Below are positions 63,239 to 64,000 of a stretch of 64,000 bases of DNA, piece by piece; the stretch's first letter is position 1, and each line of letters begins with the position of its first letter. The stretch is from Prosthecobacter debontii. GTDB taxonomy: Bacteria > Verrucomicrobiota > Verrucomicrobiia > Verrucomicrobiales > Akkermansiaceae. The notes below the pieces were generated by a model, which worked only from the letters and a program-made list of their open reading frames with translations, did no database searches and was not told the DNA's origin. A program made the position numbers and the translations under genes. The stretch covers positions 1 to 64,000 of the forward strand of contig CAMAXN010000011.1 in assembly GCA_945862245.1 (NCBI GenBank). The letters are read 5' to 3'.

Positions 63239-64000
63239 ATGGAATACGCTACCGAGTCCGAAGTCGCCGAAGCAGCGAAGCATCTCCGCTCCCTCAGCCA
63301 AGGCCTCAACCGCGTGCTTTTCGGCCAAGAGGAAATCATCGAGCTGGTCATCACCGGCGTCCTCGCCCGTGGCCATATTCTTCTGGAGGGCTTGCCCGGT
63401 CTCGGCAAAACCGAACTCGTAAAAGGACTCTCCAAGCTCCTGCGCCTGGAAAACAAACGCGTCCAGTTCACTCCCGATCTCCTCCCCGGCGATATTACGG
63501 GAAACCCCGTACTTCAGGAAGTCGATGGCCGCCGCGAGTTCGTATTCCAGCCCGGCCCGCTGTTCGCGAACATTGTCCTCGCTGACGAGATTAACCGCGC
63601 CTCGCCGAAAACGCAATCCGCTCTCCTCGAAGCCATGCAAGAACGCTGCGTGACCGTGCTAGGAAAAACCCACGAACTGCCGCTGCCATTTTTCGTCCTC
63701 GCCACGCAAAACCCCATCGAACTCGAGGGCACCTATCCACTGCCCGAGGCTCAGCTTGATCGCTTCCTTTTCAAGCTGGAGATCACCCGCAACAATGTGG
63801 AGACGCTCCAGCGCATCGTTTCCCAACGCGAGATCGGCACCGAACCCGTGGTAGAGCCAATCATGACCGGCGAAACACTCACCAGCCTGCTAGCCCTAGT
63901 CCGCCGCATCCACATGCCGGATGTCGTCGCGAATTATATCGCCCGCCTCGTCGATTCCACCCACCCCGGCCAATCCGACACCGCCGCGCTAATCCGCTTC
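63239..64000 (+). CDS. MoxR-family AAA+ ATPase (3' truncated by window edge)
   Basis: 254 codons to the window end from ATG 63239. Walker A GLPGLGKTELVKGL, the family block VQFTPDLLPGDITGNPVL, FVFQPGPLFANIVLADEINR (Walker B), ASPKTQSALLEAMQERCVTV and LATQNPIELEGTYPLPEAQL (sensor 1). MoxR ATPases mature or activate partner proteins, usually with DUF58 and von Willebrand-factor genes downstream; those would lie outside the window. The gene stands behind the fold-back element. Confidence 0.94.
   Translation, partial: MEYATESEVAEAAKHLRSLSQGLNRVLFGQEEIIELVITGVLARGHILLEGLPGLGKTELVKGLSKLLRLENKRVQFTPDLLPGDITGNPVLQEVDGRREFVFQPGPLFANIVLADEINRASPKTQSALLEAMQERCVTVLGKTHELPLPFFVLATQNPIELEGTYPLPEAQLDRFLFKLEITRNNVETLQRIVSQREIGTEPVVEPIMTGETLTSLLALVRRIHMPDVVANYIARLVDSTHPGQSDTAALIRF

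Overview
The window reads as a chromosomal segment of a Verrucomicrobiota (PVC-group) bacterium. The evidence is the set of PVC-typical secreted proteins (DUF1501, PSCyt1/DUF1549/DUF1553, DUF1552, DUF1587-1595 type, the membrane-bound dehydrogenase domain with cytochrome c and HEAT repeats) set among ordinary Gram-negative housekeeping genes. Taxonomy is inferred from gene content only.

Layout. (1) 1-17.5 kb, core-like: the 3' part of rpoC with a strong terminator, apt, a GxxExxY gene inside a pair of 40-bp inverted repeats, pgi, an IscA-type protein, a Gfo/Idh/MocA oxidoreductase, a Cu-type P1B ATPase, infC (apparently starting at AUA), a HAD phosphatase, trmL, a pseudokinase membrane protein, a CBM9-like protein, a DUF1287 protein and a GT51 peptidoglycan glycosyltransferase whose transpeptidase domain has lost its catalytic residues. 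(2) 17.5-53 kb, an accessory region with almost all genes on the minus strand. It is a mosaic of complete catabolic modules (GH127; SGNH esterase; a 1938-aa multidomain protein with PSD1 and DUF1501; a ribose-type ABC transporter with an AroE homologue; a CE15-like esterase; DUF1552 with a DUF1592-type protein), apparently foreign genes (AspH-like hydroxylase, a porin-like beta-barrel) and broken gene fragments (DUF2961, uvrC, tyrosine integrase, hemW, a cytochrome-c dehydrogenase, an IS3 orfA). An intact tRNA-Ser(GCU) lies inside it. (3) 53.3-64 kb, core-like again: uvrB, selO, a DUF2237 gene, a SlyB-like lipoprotein, a subtilase, a D,D-carboxypeptidase, bioF and the start of a MoxR ATPase.

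The most unusual structure is in region 2. A family of about 67-76 bp elements, all in one orientation, recurs at least a dozen times. The copies share a pyrimidine-rich end (minus strand, about AACCCYCTTTTCCCC) and a sharply conserved other end (GCAAATTCCTAGCA), with variable middles. They delimit the modules, and several broken genes start or stop at them. Four copies (22460, 33360, 41702, 47879) also share a promoter-like TTCCCA-N16-TATTNT with identical 16-bp spacing; most of these lie close to the start of a minus-strand gene. Whether this is a cassette/recombination-site system, a mobile promoter repeat, or partly an assembly effect of a short repeat cannot be decided from the sequence alone.

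How the genes fit together: the accessory modules look like polysaccharide or sugar-acid scavenging equipment (arabinofuranosidase, glucuronoyl esterase, deacetylase/SGNH/dehydrogenase fusion, sugar-type ABC uptake). The flanks carry replication-repair, translation, cell-wall and cofactor genes.
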